A stretch of DNA of 64,000 bases from positions 41,653 through 105,652 of the forward strand of contig JAACMV010000001.1 in the NCBI GenBank assembly GCA_010909725.1. Direction: 5' to 3'. The notes below the pieces were generated by a model. That model searched no databases and was not told the origin of the DNA. It worked only from the letters and a program-made list of their open reading frames with translations. This document shows, piece by piece, positions 31,990 through 44,249 of this stretch. Positions within the stretch are counted from its first letter, which is position 1. The number at the start of each line of letters is the position of its first letter. Origin of the DNA: Picochlorum sp. 'celeri' (taxonomy: Eukaryota > Chlorophyta > Trebouxiophyceae). The translations under genes and the position numbers were made by a program.

Positions 31990-34900
31990 TTATGTCGGTT
32001 TTCTTCCCTGCACCTTTGGAAGTTTCTTTGCAGCCTTGTCCATAATTTCCTTTGACGAATAATAATGGGGTGCGAGCTCAACAAGCCATTCCGGTTTGAT
32101 TTCTGTCACAACCCTCATCATAGGCTTTGACGTCAGAACAAGTTCATGATAAATGACCCAGCGAGGCATCAATTCAGAGAGGCCAGAGGATGGGTGAATG
32201 TGCACAGTTTGTGGGGATTTGACAGTCTTGTATGATCCGTTTCTCTGCAAACTAGCCGTGTGATAGAAGAAGCCTGATGTGATTGCTTTTCTGATACCCT
32301 CAAGATCTCCAACATTGGTTTTGAGATCGATTTCGCATCGCTCCATAAGGCCAATGATTTGATCCCGTATATCACGTGCACGCTTCATGGACTTGACTTG
32401 GACAAAATTTTCATAACACCACTGTGCGGCGAAATTTGTCTCTGCCCATCCATTGAATACATTCAACAAAGCAATATGGTCCCCGACATTGCCCATGTGG
32501 AATGCTTTGTGTGCATTGTCAGCATGTACGGCTTTTTCTTTCGGCCTGTAGAACACAGATGCCCCCACAGACACCATAGCTGCAACAGTGGCAATCTCTT
32601 CACTAACACCAAACTTTTCACTCTGGATGATCATTTTAGCGAGCATTGGATCCACAGGAAATTCAGCCATTTTTCTCCCCATTGTTGTGAGTTCACCCCG
32701 ATCATTCAGTGCTCCAAGAGCGTACAACTGCTCTAGTGCTCGGAACATTGTTTCAGACGGGGGAGGATCCATAAAGTCGAAATTAATGAGGTCGTTTATT
32801 CCGAGACTCTTCAAGAGCAGAACCACGTTTCCTAAATTAGTTCTTTGTATTTCTGGGACAGCATTGTCTTCCAATTCGTGCTGAAATGCCCATGCTGTGT
32901 AGAGTCTGAAACACTTACCAGGGGATGTTCTACCTGCCCTACCCGCCCTCTGCATTGCTGACGCTTTGGATATCGGAGTTACCTGCAGAGACTCCATACC
33001 AGTTCTGGGATTATACGAGTTCTGCTTGCAGAATCCAGGATCGATGACATACTTGATGCCATCAATTGTGAGCGAAGTCTCTGCAATGTTTGTGGCAATG
33101 ACAATCTTGCGTGCTCCAGGGGGCGTTGGCTCGAAAATTCGAGCCTGCATGTCCGACGGAAGATTGGCATAAATGGGACAAATCATCAGTTCACCAATCT
33201 TAGTGCCCAAACCTTTTGTTCTTTGTATCAACAGCTCTTCGCAAGTCTCGATCTCTTCCTGGCCACTCAAAAAGATCAATACATCTCCAGCAGGCTGGGT
33301 GACATGTATCTGGAGAGCAGTAATGGCTGATGCATGCAAATAATCTGCCTCTGGGGCTTTTGCATACAAAATCTCTACAGGATATCGTCGCCCAGGTATC
33401 CGAAAAATTGGTGCATAATCAAAGTATTCTGAAAACTTCTCTGCATCAAGTGTTGCAGAAGAAATAAGCAATTTCAAATCCGGACGAAAGCGTGCAATAT
33501 CTTTCACTAGACCGAACAAGACATCTGTATGAAGAGTCCTCTCGTGTGCTTCGTCGACCATCATGCAACTGTATGATCCCAAATCAGGTTCCGAGAGAAA
33601 TTCTCTCAGGAGCATACCATCAGTCATATACTTCACTTGCGTCTTCTCACTCGTACAGTCCTCGAATCTAATAGAGTATCCAACTTCATTGCCTAATTTC
33701 ACACCCATTTCCTGGGCAACGCGAGCTGCCACGGACATTGCAGCAACTCGCCTAGGCTGAGTGCACCCAATCTTTCCGAGTTTATGGTAGCCTGCTTCAT
33801 ATAGATACTGAGGAATCTGAGTCGTTTTCCCGCTCCCTGTTTCACCAACTATTATAATGACTTGATGCTCTGCAATTGCTTCTAGAAGTGAGTCTCTATA
33901 AGGATACATTGGTAACTTTTTTCTATCAGCTTGGATTTGTTCAAAAGCCGACCTCTTCTCTGCTTCTCGCTCTTCCCTCTCCCTGATCAATCTCTCTTCC
34001 TTTGTCTCCTCTTTGTCCAATATTTCTCCTTTCATATACGAATCCACAATGAAGTCAATTTGATCTTCGAACACGAAATCATACGCATCTTGCTTGCGCT
34101 TCTTATCTTTTGTGCCAATGCTCACAACAGCCTTACTAATCTGTTCCCTTTCTAGCGCATCCTGCTGACCCCATGGAGTCTCTTCCAATGCTGCATCATC
34201 TTGGCTTTGATATCTGGCCGTCAAAACGTCGTATCGCTTCTCTGCACCTTGTTTATCTCCTTCATCATACGCTGTCGGCATATGGTAGGCATCATCATGC
34301 TCAAGCTCATCTAGCTGTTTCTTTCTCTCTTTTGCTAGATGAAGAACTCGCTCTTTGTACTCTAACTCGGCCCTTTCTTTATCCGTGAGATTTTCTCCTT
34401 CAAACAAGTACTTCTCATCCTCGATCTCCTGCTCAAGCTCTTCCAGCTTGGCCTCTTCACGCTTTTTCAAATATTCCCTCCGGGAAGCCTTTCTCAGTTC
34501 ATTCACCACGGCTGCCTTGTCTTCAGCTTTCTCGGCCTCCTGTCTCCTTTCAATATCTCGGAGTTCTTCTTTCGAAAGCTTGCGCTCCACCAATTTTCTC
34601 GTTTGCTGCTCGTCTCTTTCCTTTAGACGCCTCTCAAATTCCTCCTTTTCCTCCTGATCTTTTCGCATCTTCTCCTCTTTTGACAAATGCTGCTCTTGCC
34701 CATCTCCACCAGAAACTGCTTCAAACACACCCTCTTCTTCTTCTATGTTTTCCTCTCTGGATTTCTTCAAACGGCGCTTCTTCTTCTTCTCCCCCCTGTC
34801 AGCCTTGTCCTGCCCACCAGACGTTGTCAAAACACCTCCTCCCCCTGGCTGACCCTGCCGCACGGGCAGCTCATCAATGCCTTCATCCAACAGTAAATCG

Positions 34901-35289
34901 TATCCTTCGTTCCGCTGCTGAAGCTTGAAAGCCTCCTTTTCCCTTTGCTTGTAGTCAGACACCTTTTGGCCAGAAGTTCGAGCAGGCAACCGACCCAGCA
35001 GATCGTTCGCAAAGCCTGTCGTCACAGAGGACGAAGGAAACCCCTGACTCTGTAATTTATCTGACAAACTACCCACATCAGATGACTTTTTTGCGATCGA
35101 AATGCAGTAATCAGCGAGAGCCTTTTCTGAAAGTCCTGCACAAGACCATCGAAATGCCAAAGCTGTCAGAACAGTCATTCTCACACTCCCGCAAGCGAAT
35201 ATATCAACTAGTAATAACAATAACGCACCCAGAATATCATGCAAGCGACCTTCCACCCAACGACGAAGGTCTTTGTCGTTTCTAGACAT
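31990..35289 (-). CDS. DHX16: DEAH-box spliceosomal RNA helicase (DHX16/Prp2-like)
   Basis: Prp2/DHX16 remodels the activated spliceosome before the first splicing step. A single exon of 1,099 codons. The N-terminal ~450 residues are charged and coiled-coil (typical of DHX16) and contain the signature [17 protein letters not shown] and [12 protein letters not shown]. The helicase core: [15 protein letters not shown] (motif I), [48 protein letters not shown] (II), [13 protein letters not shown] (III), FLSGQEEIE (IV), [20 protein letters not shown] (V) and [19 protein letters not shown] (VI), then winged-helix, ratchet and OB domains to the C-terminus. All motifs are intact. Distinguished from DHX8 by the absence of an S1 domain and by the N-terminal motif. 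Confidence 0.96.
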   Translation of the reverse strand: MSRNDKDLRRWVEGRLHDILGALLLLLVDIFACGSVRMTVLTALAFRWSCAGLSEKALADYCISIAKKSSDVGSLSDKLQSQGFPSSSVTTGFANDLLGRLPARTSGQKVSDYKQREKEAFKLQQRNEGYDLLLDEGIDELPVRQGQPGGGGVLTTSGGQDKADRGEKKKKRRLKKSREENIEEEEGVFEAVSGGDGQEQHLSKEEKMRKDQEEKEEFERRLKERDEQQTRKLVERKLSKEELRDIERRQEAEKAEDKAAVVNELRKASRREYLKKREEAKLEELEQEIEDEKYLFEGENLTDKERAELEYKERVLHLAKERKKQLDELEHDDAYHMPTAYDEGDKQGAEKRYDVLTARYQSQDDAALEETPWGQQDALEREQISKAVVSIGTKDKKRKQDAYDFVFEDQIDFIVDSYMKGEILDKEETKEERLIREREEREAEKRSAFEQIQADRKKLPMYPYRDSLLEAIAEHQVIIIVGETGSGKTTQIPQYLYEAGYHKLGKIGCTQPRRVAAMSVAARVAQEMGVKLGNEVGYSIRFEDCTSEKTQVKYMTDGMLLREFLSEPDLGSYSCMMVDEAHERTLHTDVLFGLVKDIARFRPDLKLLISSATLDAEKFSEYFDYAPIFRIPGRRYPVEILYAKAPEADYLHASAITALQIHVTQPAGDVLIFLSGQEEIETCEELLIQRTKGLGTKIGELMICPIYANLPSDMQARIFEPTPPGARKIVIATNIAETSLTIDGIKYVIDPGFCKQNSYNPRTGMESLQVTPISKASAMQRAGRAGRTSPGKCFRLYTAWAFQHELEDNAVPEIQRTNLGNVVLLLKSLGINDLINFDFMDPPPSETMFRALEQLYALGALNDRGELTTMGRKMAEFPVDPMLAKMIIQSEKFGVSEEIATVAAMVSVGASVFYRPKEKAVHADNAHKAFHMGNVGDHIALLNVFNGWAETNFAAQWCYENFVQVKSMKRARDIRDQIIGLMERCEIDLKTNVGDLEGIRKAITSGFFYHTASLQRNGSYKTVKSPQTVHIHPSSGLSELMPRWVIYHELVLTSKPMMRVVTEIKPEWLVELAPHYYSSKEIMDKAAKKLPKVQGRKPT

Positions 35290-35373
35290 GCCTTGTCTCT
35301 CTCTACTGCTCTTCTAATTCAAACTGCTGAATTATAGTCATTACATTACGCGTCATAAAGTAAAAGCAAAAAA

Positions 35374-37683
35374 TCATAATGTTCTATCAAACATTCCTCC
35401 GCCACTTGCATGTGGCTTATAATCGAGCAGACTTTCAGGATTGTCTTTTGTGTTGATTCCAGCTCCTGCAGCTGCTCTCAAACTTTCCACTCCACATAAG
35501 GTATTGTGGGTCAACCATGCCGCGGTATCAATGCTCGCGCTGATTGGATGAGGTGAAATATCCTTTTCGGTTAATTCGCTGACATTCAAGAAACGTTCCG
35601 TGGCTGCTTCCCATGTTAGCCTGGCTCTGTCTTCTCCCGTCATTGGTGCTGGATCATGGGTCAAGGCATACTGCATATGCTTCACGAATTCATCGGAATT
35701 TCTGTAAATCAGACAGTTTTGAAACTGGGAGAAAAATGCATTTGACGGGTGATCTGCGCAAACAACCCACTTGCCCATTGCCAGGGCTTCTGCGCTGGTG
35801 GTGGCGACGACATCTGATGTCGATGGATTGACAAAGACTTTGTAGTCATGCAACGATTCATCCAAGTGGTCTCTCGCTCCCATGAAATGAAGCCCTAAAT
35901 GTTTCCTCTCTGACTCGGATTTGACTGCCGGAAGGTCCTCGCCTGTGCCATAGCAATCCACAGTGAGATCATCACCAAGCTTGTCCTTGTTCTCACTCAT
36001 GAGGTTGATCAACTCAGTGTATCCCTTGGCCCAGACACATTTGCCCAAGAAGTAGGCACCTTTTGAGAACCTCGAGGTGCCATCTTTACCGATGGATGCC
36101 TTTTTCTCTCCCACTTTGAGGAAGGATTCGGCCACACCATGCACAAACTCTGTGGTCTGTCTTGGTAAATCTTGCACAGCATCACTCAGCTTGACCACTT
36201 TGTGACAATGGATACGAGTCACCCAAGAATTGATATGTCGCAGCAGTAACTCTTTATTTGATCCACCTTCCTCTCGCCGAGCATAATCTAAATAATTGGT
36301 ATGGACAACCCCAACAACATGAGAAAACTTGTCTGTCCATCGTTTCCCATGATGGTACCACGTAAGATGCTCTGGTTCCTCCAAGATTGCTACATCCGCT
36401 GCAGAGTCGGGTACATACTTTGTAGGATCCCCGACAGGCAATATCGAGCATTTTTCTGGGGCATACCTCCCTGGGTAGAATGTCAGCTGGAAATCTGGAC
36501 TAAACCCAGTCCTCTTCTTCAACCAGTCCCGAACCCATACTTCTTGCTCCTGGGGAGAGTCAAAAGTCATTCCATTTGGAAATACGCGCTCTTGATCACA
36601 CTTTGCGAGCCATGGAACCATTAGATTGACAGATTTCGACCCATCTTTGGCAAGATAGGCTGCCCTCAACAATGGGTTCACTGCCGTACCAGTCATCCAA
36701 GGCAAGGACGCCGTCGTCACTATCGTGATCTGTCGGCCATCCTCCTTTAAAGAACTCCCCAATCTCTTGCTCGCGTGTTCCCTCCTCTTCTGAACCTGCC
36801 TCTGAAACGGTCCCAATGGCCGTTTTGCTGAGGCATCTCCATCCTCGTCTGCCACACTCGTGGGCGACATATCATCCATCGCATCACGCTCTCGATCTTG
36901 TACTAATATTTCTTGTAATCTTTCCCCACTTGTAAAAGGTGAACCTGGCTCCCCAAGAGCCTGCATCCTGTGTTCCACCACAGCTCTGCCCTCTGAAAAA
37001 CTCTGCTGCAATGAAACTTGAAGCAACTGGAGATTCTGCTGACAATTGGACAACGTCTGTTGCGCCGACGAAAGGGCTTCTTTTGGCTTTGTCATCAACG
37101 TCGCAGCCATCCTCTCAAAATGCTGTGCTGATTTGCTGTGAACCAACTTGGCCTGTTCCTGCAGCTCTGATGCCGAAGGCAACTGGAAACTGAAAAGCTG
37201 AGAGCCCTCCTGCCCCTCTTTCCGATTTCCAAAACTCGAAAACCACTCAAACGTATCTTTGGCATACGTTGGAGGCCCCAACTCCTCTGATACCTTTGGT
37301 TTCACAATGGTATTGTCACTTCGAGCTCTCCTCATTTTCCTACCACGCTGATTTTGTTTCTTGTATCCACGCCGAGGTGTGCCTGGTTTCACAAACGTGG
37401 ATGTCTCCTTGGAAACTGTAAGAGGCTCCACTTTCTTTGGCTCGCCAACCAAAATCCCTCCTTCCATCGAAGGTGGTCGTAGTTTTTGGAACGTACTGTG
37501 CGCAGAGAGCATAAGAGACTCACTATTTCGCTTCACATCCTCTAATGTCGTCGAAACTCGATCAAGAGGTACAACTTTTGCCATATTATCCCGACTAAAA
37601 CTTCGCGTGAATTTTTTCAGTTCTTGGACGTGAGGTTCCCATACGGGACCCTCGTCTCGACTCTGTTGCTGATCACTTTTCAT
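35374..37683 (-). CDS. DGD1: Digalactosyldiacylglycerol synthase (DGD1-type)
   Basis: Transfers galactose from UDP-Gal to MGDG in the outer plastid envelope, making DGDG for thylakoids. One exon; the ATG at 37683 gives 769 residues. The N-terminal ~300 residues are the DGD1-specific extension (VWEPHVQELKKFTRSFSRDN at the start, Ser-rich and helical stretches, VQKRREHASKRLGS before the catalytic part). The GT4 part: ITIVTTASLPWMTGTAVNPL, FYPGRYAPEKCSILPVGD, ADVAILEEPEHLTWYHHGKRW, HVVGVVHTNYLDY, AYFLGKCVWAKGYTELINL, and FVNPSTSDVVATTSAEALAMGKWVV with the ExxxxxxE-type donor site. The long extension separates it from DGD2. It lies 84 bp downstream of the helicase start, same strand. Confidence 0.96.
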   Translation of the reverse strand: MKSDQQQSRDEGPVWEPHVQELKKFTRSFSRDNMAKVVPLDRVSTTLEDVKRNSESLMLSAHSTFQKLRPPSMEGGILVGEPKKVEPLTVSKETSTFVKPGTPRRGYKKQNQRGRKMRRARSDNTIVKPKVSEELGPPTYAKDTFEWFSSFGNRKEGQEGSQLFSFQLPSASELQEQAKLVHSKSAQHFERMAATLMTKPKEALSSAQQTLSNCQQNLQLLQVSLQQSFSEGRAVVEHRMQALGEPGSPFTSGERLQEILVQDRERDAMDDMSPTSVADEDGDASAKRPLGPFQRQVQKRREHASKRLGSSLKEDGRQITIVTTASLPWMTGTAVNPLLRAAYLAKDGSKSVNLMVPWLAKCDQERVFPNGMTFDSPQEQEVWVRDWLKKRTGFSPDFQLTFYPGRYAPEKCSILPVGDPTKYVPDSAADVAILEEPEHLTWYHHGKRWTDKFSHVVGVVHTNYLDYARREEGGSNKELLLRHINSWVTRIHCHKVVKLSDAVQDLPRQTTEFVHGVAESFLKVGEKKASIGKDGTSRFSKGAYFLGKCVWAKGYTELINLMSENKDKLGDDLTVDCYGTGEDLPAVKSESERKHLGLHFMGARDHLDESLHDYKVFVNPSTSDVVATTSAEALAMGKWVVCADHPSNAFFSQFQNCLIYRNSDEFVKHMQYALTHDPAPMTGEDRARLTWEAATERFLNVSELTEKDISPHPISASIDTAAWLTHNTLCGVESLRAAAGAGINTKDNPESLLDYKPHASGGGMFDRTL

Positions 37684-37849
37684 TTTACACAATTCATTTC
37701 AATTTTGGCAGTCCATGTCGGTGTAGGTCTGATTTCACACCAACCTCACATGCGCCAGCATCGTTTAGCATCAACACACACTACATCAATGACACTTGAG
37801 CATATGCTTGTCATGATGGTGGGAGGAGGATCACCCACTGCTGGTACTC

Positions 37850-38415
37850 TTATTCATCTCCATTCTCTTCTCCTTCCTCATCAAAGGACAACAACAAGGA
37901 AGAACCCTTGGTCTTCTTTCCCTTTGGCTCCTGCAATGTGTCCTTGGTCGTCTGTGCCTGAGCGAGCAGTTCATCGATCCCTTGCATATCTGGATCCAAG
38001 GATTTGGCTTTCTTCAGCACATAGACTGCCTCAGCAGCTGTATGAGGCGACTGACACAGGGCAGTTCCGAGACGGACGTATCCTTTGGCCCAATCGGGTG
38101 CTCGTCTGACACACTCTCTACCATCTTGTATGGCATCCTCCCATGCCTCTATCCGAATATATGCGCAGCTCTATTACTATAATAGTGTGATTGGTCGGAT
38201 CGAGCTCGATGCATTTTGAAAACAGATCGATGCATCGCGATATGCTTCCTTCCTAAAAGCCTCATTGCCTTGTGCTTTCAACTGCACAGCATTCCCGTTC
38301 CTTCTTCAAATCCAAAGCTCTGGATATTCGTTCGTTGCGCCAGCTCTGGATTCTGTTCCAAAGCCTGAAGCAGTGCCATGCGCTTCTCTTCCTCAGTTTC
38401 AGTCATCATCGCCAT
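37850..38415 (-). CDS. TPR co-chaperone-like protein (STI1/HOP-type repeats), frame-broken
   Basis: The start MAMMTETEEEKRMALLQALE and a DP-like segment (QNPELAQ) are followed by a TPR array: LKAQGNEAFRKEAYRDASI, then (after a break near 38215) CIELDPTNHT, RIEAWEDAIQDGRECVRRAP, DWAKGYVRLGTAL, AAEAVYVLKKAKSLDP, and a basic-acidic C-terminus KGKKTKGSSLLLSFDEEGEE. At least three single-base breaks (near 38300, 38212 and 38170) interrupt a frame that is otherwise well conserved, as in neighbouring genes, so consensus errors are the likeliest cause. About 190 residues, shorter than full STI1. It probably binds Hsp70/Hsp90 C-termini. Confidence 0.6.
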
Positions 38416-38461
38416 CGTCACTATCTGGAGGATGTATTATGAGCATCAGAAAGCGTCCTCA

Positions 38462-38712
38462 TCAGTTGGTGCCAATATTGGCAGGTTTCTGCCCCAAGTA
38501 AGATGCGCTGTGAAGAACTGCAGAAGACTTGCGCAACATGTTATCACATAGCTGAAAAAGGAGTTGCTGCCTGGTACACATACCGCCCACACCGCCCTTG
38601 GAAGAGCCTGCGTCCTCCTGCTCCTGGGAGGTGCAAACTCCTTGTTCCTGCTCACCCCTCCCTCTCCGAACTGATCCTCAACGATATGAGTCTTCTTCCT
38701 TTTCTTGCCCAT
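38462..38712 (-). CDS. Small basic protein, unknown, one frame break
   Basis: The ATG at 38712 opens MGKKRKKTHIVEDQFGEGGV, which continues as SRNKEFAPP. A one-base shift in the CCC run near 38628 gives QEQEDAGSSKGGVGGMCTRQ and then QLLFQLCDNMLRKSSAVLHS up to a TGATGA. About 80 residues, Lys/Arg-rich at the N-terminus with a nuclear-localisation-like start. No family recognised; it could also be the first exon of the TPR gene just downstream on the same strand. Confidence 0.4.
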
Positions 38713-38917
38713 CGCTATGAATATAATTGATACAGATGTGTCGAAAATTGAGCACACAGATTGAAAGAGATGGGGTTGAATTGGTGCAAACAAATATCTA
38801 AATACAGAATGCTTGAGGTGAGCAAAGGGTTTTCAATCCCTCGGTGCCCTTGTTGGCACCCCACACGCAGGCCTTGAACAATATATCAAATTTTTGAAAC
38901 TAGTAACTCAAAAACAA

Positions 38918-39850
38918 TGTCAGTTGCCCCCACCCCAGGCCGCATTAAGCTGCCTGTCAAAGATCAACAGCGTATGTTCGATCGCGTTATTCCTCGCATT
39001 ACAGAAACACTACAATAGTTATTCATATGTACATAAATGATATCTGTGCCTTTATATTTGACTGCAGTGGAGGATTTGCTCCTATGGAGGGATGTGAAGA
39101 AGACTGGAATCGTCTTTGGAGGTGCGTGGGATTGATCTGGTTGCGTTTTATACCCATGAAGAGCCAGTTTTGCTAGGAGCATGGAATGAGACGGAGGCCT
39201 ATGGCGCCTTGGATGGATTGGAATGCGTTGAAACTGGCTGTTTTCTGCCATGGGACTGATCTGCGAACGTGTTCTTGTTTGCAGCGGTTACTGCTGCATT
39301 TGTTTTGCTTTTTGGGCGAAGAATAGCTTTTGAGCGTGGCTTGCGTTGCTGATGAGTCTCACGGTTGGTGTGAATGCTGCGTGTGGAGTATCTATTGGAG
39401 GTTCATTCATAGGTGCGTGGTGCCTGGATTGACCGAATTTCTGGAATGGAGTGGAGTTTTCAATACTCATGGAGCTTTGTGTTGATGTAGACCCCCACCA
39501 CCGATGCCTGCCTTTATGGTTGAAGGGATTCCAGAGGCAAAGATCAGGGCTGTGGTTTGATAAGGCAACACCATATGTGAACAAAGGACTGCACTTCACA
39601 CATCGTATTCTGAGTGGAAAGGATGTGTGCTGATTCTATTGTTGTGAGTGCTGGATTGTTTTTCCTTGTCAAAGGTGCTTGCAAACTGTGCTCTGCTTGG
39701 GGTTGGCATATCATGTGTCGTCCTTGCATTTGCAGTGGCCGAAGGTGTATGAGATGTTACCATGACCCAGATTGATAATGTGATTGATATTGCTCGCCAG
39801 AAGGTGACGTTATCCATGAGGCGTACTTGTCAAAGTTGCTCAAGATGATT
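38918..39850 (+). CDS. Reticulon-like ER membrane-shaping protein, interrupted
   Basis: Reticulons bend ER membranes with paired hydrophobic hairpins. Exon 1 MSVAPTPGRIKLPVKDQQ; intron GTATGT...GCAG; exon 2 LEDLLLWRDVKKTGIVFG, the most recognisable reticulon signature (xDLLxWRDxKKTGxVFG). A second intron GTGCGT...GCAG (about 39120-39285) leads to AVTAAFVLLFG with a break just after. A later exon has VNKGLHFTHRILSGKDV, matching the inter-hairpin region, followed by KVLANCALLGVGISCVVLAF (second hairpin) and QIDNVIDIARQKVTLSMRR. At least three single-base breaks are needed; exon ends beyond the second are approximate. Confidence 0.65.
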
Positions 39851-40059
39851 CAAGTGCGCAGACTGTGACACCTGCAGAGTCATCATCGGCAAGAAAGGAA
39901 GATATGATTTGATACACTACTAGCGGATCTGTAACAGACATATAGTGCATTAATATATAAATAGGTAGGGTAGGGTCAGTACTAGTTGAATAGACTACTG
40001 GGTTCTTCAGGAACCCATCGTCTGACGAGGTATTCGGAGAGAAGATACCCTGTCAATAC
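39851..40059. other. Spacer between reticulon-like and TSEN2-like genes
   Basis: Convergent spacer. It contains an AT-rich stretch with gcattaatatataaatagg and GGTAGGGTAGGGT (about 39945-39972). No gene seen. Confidence 0.3.
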
Positions 40060-40788
40060 ATGTGTGGTCTTTGTAGCCAATGTGCTGCGCAGGCTCGTGG
40101 ATATGTACAACAAGAAGCATTTTTCCTACTTGCCCCTCAATCTAATCTTAATTGTAATTGAAGGTCGTGGTGCCATGACATGGGGGGGTCACCGTCTACC
40201 ATTGCCCGGTGTTTGAATCACCACAGAATAGTCCAGAGTGTTGCTAGAGCAGGGTGCTTCTGATAGAGCACAAAAATCCACCATACTTGGTAGCCCAGTC
40301 CCGCGCGATCCATCCCTGTAGCATCAAACATAATAATAGGATAACGTCATGCTATTCTCTCTTTCGCTCCCTCTCTTGGGCTGAAGGAAAGCCTGACACC
40401 AAAAAAAAAAACTCACCTTGCTCCTAAAGTGATGGTAACAGATGTAGAGTATGGGGAAATCAGAGCGCCCCTGAGCCATGTACTTCTCCCATATCTGTTT
40501 CGTGTCCAGAATTTGTGAGGGCTGCCTGGAGGTGATATCAACTTTGCACAGGTCCAAAACTTTCAGAGCATAGTGCATGAAAAATGCCTCGTCCAGGCTC
40601 AATCTGACAGTATTTCTACAATTCTCTGGTAATTCTACATCAATGCTACTCATTACAATCTCTAATATCGCTGTCATTCCATGTCCCGCCGTCCAAGTTT
40701 CCGAAACATGCATAAGTCCAGTTGTTTTACAACGTCGTCACTGACGCAGATCCAGACCGCAGCGTCCATCAAGATTCCTTTTAGACAT
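40060..40788 (-). CDS. TSEN2: tRNA-splicing endonuclease subunit Sen2-like, frame-broken
   Basis: Sen2 is one of the two catalytic subunits that cut introns from pre-tRNA. The start MSKRNLDGRCGLDLR (40788) is followed by a break, then LSLDEAFFMHYALKVLDLC, IWEKYMAQGRSDFPILYICY and YHHFRSK. An intron of about 115 nt (GTGAGT...ACAG, with an A10 run) precedes GWIARDWATKYGG. This is the family block YxxYHxxRSKGWxxRxGxKYG. After another break in the TTTTT run near 40290 come DFVLYQKHPAL and LDYSVVIQTPG. Catalytic Tyr and Lys positions are visible; the catalytic His segment is blurred by breaks. The C-terminus past 40190 is a guess. Confidence 0.65.
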
Positions 40789-40850
40789 GATTCTCGTAAA
40801 TATTCGTAGATTTTCAACCTATCGTTTTGGATATCGTGTCTATGGCGCTT

Positions 40851-43800
40851 TTATGCCTTGGTCGAACCGGAACCCAACTTCCATGGTGGAACGAGAAGGG
40901 CAATGCAAACGCCCTCAGATGTTAAAATATTGATAATCCTTTGGGTAATAAACTCTGCATGACGGTTGTTGGATTTATGGTGGCGTCTGCAGATCTCTGA
41001 GAGTTCAAAGACTGCATCCATAAGCTGCTGCTCATCGTCTTCTTGAATTTCGTCAGCCACGATTGACCTGGCACGTGTGCAAAAACCGCTGTCTTGCTGT
41101 TTCCGGAAGGGCGGGTAAAGGAATGAGTGAGATCGATGCGTTGAAACCCACTGGAAAGCTGTCTTGAGACGACTTCAGCAGGGCGTACAAGACGTCCACC
41201 ATGTTGTACATTCTGGATGGGCGGAAGGGCCCCAACCCCTCAGCAAGTGCCAGTTGCGTGATGACGCCTCCATATGGGTAAAACGTCATTTCCAATGCTT
41301 TTGACCTGCTGTGCAATCACATTTTTCGATGCGTTTCTGGATCTAAAAGGCGCACAAGGAAGGCCTGACACGCTCGTACATGCTTCCTTGTGCTGTATCA
41401 GCAAGGCATTTCGACTTGTTGGAACCATACTTGATAACAGCTCCTGGGTCATCATCAGGCGAGGGGCATAGCTCAAACCTCTACCAGCGAGTAAAAAACA
41501 TGTCATCCCGTTAGTTCTGGATACTATGTAACCGCTTGAAGGGAAGTCAACATGGAGCAAGAGCTGACAAGCATTCTGTGCAGCATTGGCTTGATGTAGC
41601 CATCCTGAGCAGGGTCATGTCCGAATGCCTTTACCAATTCGCTAGCGACATAAAGATAGCAGGAATGCTTGGTTTGCTCAAATCTTTGTGTCAGAGACCT
41701 CAGACAAAGGATGGCAAATACCTATATGTTGCTTGCTTTGCACTCGCGAACAGCATATCGTGGGACCCTGCAAATTTTCCTCCGAGGCCATTGCATCCGC
41801 TGCAAACACAGACAATCCACATTTATTCCACGGCATGATTTTCTCCAACGTAATTGCCACGTCCTCTGGGTCATCAATGGTCTTTAAAATTGTTGTCACT
41901 CTCTCAAAGAGAGGCAGGACCATCAGCAACTGACTCTGATCACGTGTCACATATTGAGGTTTCTAAGCGGATCTAAAATCACCTGTATCGGATGAACGAC
42001 TGAGTCAATCATGTGCTGCACAGTGGATCTCTTCAGGTCCTGAGGCATGGACGACACCACAAATGTCACAGCTTCGAGAACGCTTTTCCACCTCCTCCTC
42101 ATTCCAAAAAGTTTGCTTCTCGTGCCTGTGAAATATCCCCTGGTTTTGCAACCTGACGATATAACTCTAATAATAACGGTACTGAGTCAGACAAAAGTGT
42201 TGCACAGCTCTCGCAAATGTTCCGCAGGGACAAAGCGCACGCAGAACTTGTATGCTCGTTTCCAAGGCCTGCAAGGGGCAACCAGATATCCATGAATACC
42301 AGAGACACAAAAGAAACATCTCAGATTATATATCGTACCTTTTATCATCAATTGCACCGATGTGGACACTAAAGGGCGTACTCTTTCGTTAGCATTCGCT
42401 GCTTCTGCCATCCACTCGGCATAGGAGCCCAACAAGACTGCAACCGAGTAATCCAGATGGGGAAACGACGGGAGGGACGGTAATGCAGAAACAGGGACAC
42501 AAGCGTCGTTGGATCACGCACACTCGATGCAGCCTTATGAATAGATCTCAGGGAGTATAAACAAGCCTCTGCTTTCCTCCAGTCGAACGTTCCTCCTCCG
42601 GCCCGGACATTGGAGCTCAACTCTGACAATGGAGCTGTCAACACAGACATGCAGGCATCTGCCCCCAAGACATCCGTAGAATCTAACAACAGATCCCCAA
42701 CCACCATCCTGTTATATTTAAAAGTCATTCTTTTCATCCCTGTGCCAGCCATCCCAATCAACCGGATACTCGATCCTCCTGCTCAAAATCTCTACCAAAC
42801 GCTTGAATGACGGACAGAAAGCATCCAACCGCCGTTGGGCCTCTTGCTCCGGCAAAGCTGGCCCCTCCCACTTTAATGAATGCGGCTTTTTCCCTGAAGA
42901 TAATATATAGCTCAATCGATGCCAAAAGTTGAAAGAGACTGAGCACACTTCCATGTCAGGATCCTGCAGACGTCCAGTAGAGCTTCCACGGGACCCATGA
43001 CCTCTGGTGTTGCTTCAGAGATGAGATACGCATATGCTTCCCCCACCTCCGCAAACAATCGAGCTATGGCCTTGGCTTCCTCCTCATAATTATCATGTAG
43101 TATGCCTTCGGGGGACGCTGTCCCTGTCTGCTCCTCAACAGCCTTTGAATGCATATGTGGAACCTGGGCAACAGCCCCATTACCTGTGACACAATGGCTT
43201 GCACCAACTGAGCCATTTCAGGCTTTGGTCTCCCCCGGAGCGAGGAGCAATAAATTATCTCTACGACTGCATCTACTGCGGAGAAGAACGAATCCTCCTT
43301 CTTCAAGGCCTCCAAGGCCACATACACCAGCTTGCATTCCATCACTACAGACGGTGCAACCTTGTTCCCAACCAGCAGCAGCCATGCAGCGAAAGCCTCT
43401 AATACCTGGTCAGCCGTCTTTCCTCCAGCTTTATCTGAAACTATGCATAACAATTCAGAGCTTGGGGAAGGGAATGCTGCAATTCATCTTCAATCTGCCG
43501 TCGCCTTTCTGGCACAATAGATGGCTGATACGATCCTGCCTCTTGTGGCAGAACAGTCAGAATTTCGAGCAAAATGTGCCGTGCGCTCTCATCCGTGTAC
43601 GCCCCAGACAACAACTTTTGCCCTATCCACGTCACAAAGTCTCCACCAGCCCACTCACCCGAGGGAATATGCATTGCCAATGCTGCAACAGCGAGACACA
43701 ACTGCGGTCCTGACAGCCCCTGGGCCCTTGGCATGTATTGACAGCAGTCCCAGAACATCGTCAGGCAATTTACGACCATAGTATGCCCTAATTCTTCAAA

Positions 43801-44012
43801 GTCGCGTAAAATTTTGGTCCGTAAGGTCTGAGCAGCGAAATAAAACGTCTCGAGTTCGCCTTGAGCATCGCCAAGCACCTCATAACACACCGCCCACCCT
43901 CCCTCCGATCGCTGCCATTCTTCCAACCAATAATTTGCTTTCCTTTGAGCTTCTTTATTGGGTATCGTGATACAGTGTATACACTGCTGATTTGAGATCG
44001 GTTTGAAGACAT
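40851..44012 (-). CDS. TNPO3: Transportin-3/importin-13-type nuclear import receptor, many frame breaks
   Basis: Ran-dependent importin-beta family receptor for SR splicing factors (TNPO3/Mtr10/MOS14). The N-terminus reads MSSNRSQISSVYTVSRYP then (one base added) NKEAQRKANYWLEEWQRS, ELETFYFAAQTLRTKIL, CLAVAALAMHIPSGEW and HILLEILTVLPQEAGS, matching TNPO3 HEAT repeats 1-3 closely. Later blocks: VLEAFAAWLLLVGNKVAPSV, DPDMEVCSVSFNFWHRLSYI, VAVLLGSYAEWMAEAANAN, ALSLRNICESCATLLSD and LMDAVFELSEICRRHHKS at the end. Several short introns are probable. More than ten single-base breaks occur; because conserved sequence continues after each break, base-calling error is likelier than decay. Expected size is ~950 aa. 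Confidence 0.82.
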
Positions 44013-44249
44013 GTGAGAACATCCAATTTAGCAGTCTATCATGCCACTATGGCCATCCAAACACATGATGTATCGCTCTTTAAGAATGTATAATTTACTT
44101 TGATTGAATTGAATCGAAAAAGGGAAGGGGTTGAAACGCAGTACGCATGGCATCCATGCCATATTTAAACACAAAAAAATAGTGCACCCTATCCCTCCAT
44201 GTGTGCAGGGATGTACCGCTGCTACAATTTCATAATACAGACATTGACA
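44013..44249. promoter_or_regulatory. Divergent region between TNPO3 and ICT1-like genes
   Basis: About 200 bp between divergent starts. An alternative upstream ATG for the right-hand gene lies at 44211. No clear motif beyond AT-rich tracts (catatttaaacacaaaaaaat at 44158-44178). Confidence 0.3.
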